Below, piece by piece: positions 63,400 to 64,000 of a DNA stretch of 64,000 bases; the stretch's first letter is position 1, and each line of letters begins with the position of its first letter. The notes beneath the pieces were generated by a model that made no database searches, had not been told where the DNA came from, and was given only the letters and a program-made list of their open reading frames with translations. The position numbers and the translations under genes were made by a program. Source of the DNA: Exiguobacterium sp. FSL W8-0210 (lineage in GTDB: Bacteria; Bacillota; Bacilli; Exiguobacteriales; Exiguobacteriaceae); NCBI RefSeq assembly GCF_038006045.1, contig NZ_JBBOUK010000001.1, positions 3,048,011 to 3,112,010 on the forward strand, read 5' to 3'.

Positions 63400-64000
63400 T
63401 GGTTCGAAAACAGACGATAGGATTCGACTGCGCAAACTCTATTACGCGATAGAATACATATCGATCATGGAGGGGATGTTTGTAGACTTATCCACCTATC
63501 CACAGACTTATCCACATTATCCACACTTTCCGTGGATAACTCTTCACTTTGTCTACAATAGTATTTTTTAAAATCGACGTCAATCCTCGATTTTGGATTT
63601 CCTTTTTCCACTTCTTTATGTATTTTGTGAATAACTCTTTTTCAACGCTTCCTCTTTTAAAAAGTTATCCACCTCTTATCCACAATTTATCCACACTATC
63701 CACAGCTTGTGGGTAACTACCTGTGGACGGTTTAATTTACTTGTGGATAAATCATTCCAACCATTGCCAGGGCTCATTTCTTTTGATACACTAATTGTGC
63801 ATAACATGATCCTGATTGTTCAGGACAAAACAAGTTATACACACCCTGTGGATAACTTTATACACAGATTCAACTGCCTGTGGATAACGTTATCCACAGT
63901 TTTTACGTTATGGGGATAAGTCGAGTTTCTTCATTAACTTTGTCTGTGTATAAGCCTGTGTACAAAAATTTTCTATCTTGATAAAAAAAGGGGGGTATTT
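63400..64000. other. oriC region upstream of dnaA, with DnaA-box clusters
   Basis: No gene is seen in the last 740 bases. Perfect DnaA boxes (TTATCCACA or complement) lie at 63508-63516, 63517-63525, 63676-63684, 63687-63695, 63742-63750, 63847-63855, 63879-63887 and 63890-63898; one-mismatch boxes at 63488-63496, 63496-63504, 63531-63539, 63665-63673, 63696-63704, 63709-63717 and 63911-63919. They form two groups in the region corresponding to the incA/incB part of a Bacillus origin. The window ends in a run of Gs (ribosome site) expected for dnaA just past the edge; the unwinding element is likely beyond dnaA. Confidence 0.9.

Noticed and set aside
1..64000. Defence island, prophage or integrated plasmid
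   Set aside because: No integrase, restriction, toxin-antitoxin, phage structural or conjugation genes were recognised; the only mobile element is the IS1182 copy.

Overview
The window looks like an origin-proximal chromosome segment of a low-to-mid GC Bacillota in the Bacillales, most likely Exiguobacterium or a close relative. The evidence is the right-hand half, which follows the Bacillus subtilis order rpmH-rnpA-yidC-mnmE-mnmG-rsmG-noc-parB-yyaC, then mscS-DUF951-ychF-rpsF-ssb-rpsR, gdpP-rplI-dnaB(dnaC)-purA, walRKHIJ-htrA and rlmH. The genus is an inference from synteny and codon style, not from a search. The right edge stops in a DnaA-box-rich region just before where dnaA should begin, so the window reads outward from oriC towards its left end.

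Left part (1-38 kb), metabolic and accessory genes. A partial hypothetical gene is followed by an SDR oxidoreductase with a consensus SigB promoter, an M20 peptidase and small hypothetical genes. An IS1182-family element (3964-5802, 19-bp perfect terminal repeats) sits beside a MarR/CBS/MFS locus whose MFS gene has lost its middle. Next come mmuM-mmuP under a SAM riboswitch, panE, and the gluconate operon gntR-gntK-gntP-gnd with a promoter and GntR operator. It is followed directly by a PerR-box-controlled ahpC-ahpF, the same order I recall in B. subtilis. Then come a secreted protein, an ECF S component, mqo, an iron-sulfur (6-4)-type photolyase, and a glycine/D-alanine-type permease under a glycine riboswitch. 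A histidine phosphatase gene broken by one stop codon, an MFS transporter, Nudix/YxjI and a dus gene follow. The region ends with an esterase plus permuted GH3 beta-glucosidase pair (cre site and a 32-bp palindrome upstream), DUF4317, a secreted HNH nuclease with a small partner gene, and GNAT.

Right part (38-64 kb), replication, segregation, cell-wall control, translation and tRNA modification. Almost every gene is on the minus strand, pointing away from the dnaA side. Regulatory and chromosome-organising sites are dense: four perfect DnaA boxes in 229 bp around a CxxH/CxxC gene, a parS-like site on the predicted start of walRK transcription, PurBoxes before purA, a Noc-site-like palindrome before ychF, a 16-bp parS palindrome between noc and rsmG, and oriC itself.

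Most notable points: soj (parA) is absent between noc and parB, and ParB lacks the N-terminal peptide that normally contacts ParA; jag is absent between yidC and mnmE; two genes are recently broken (MFS with an in-frame internal deletion, phosphatase with a nonsense codon). I saw no CRISPR array, tRNA, rRNA, prophage or recognisable defence island. Nothing here amounts to a clearly new system; the best leads are the segregation locus and the scattered ParB/Noc/DnaA sites.
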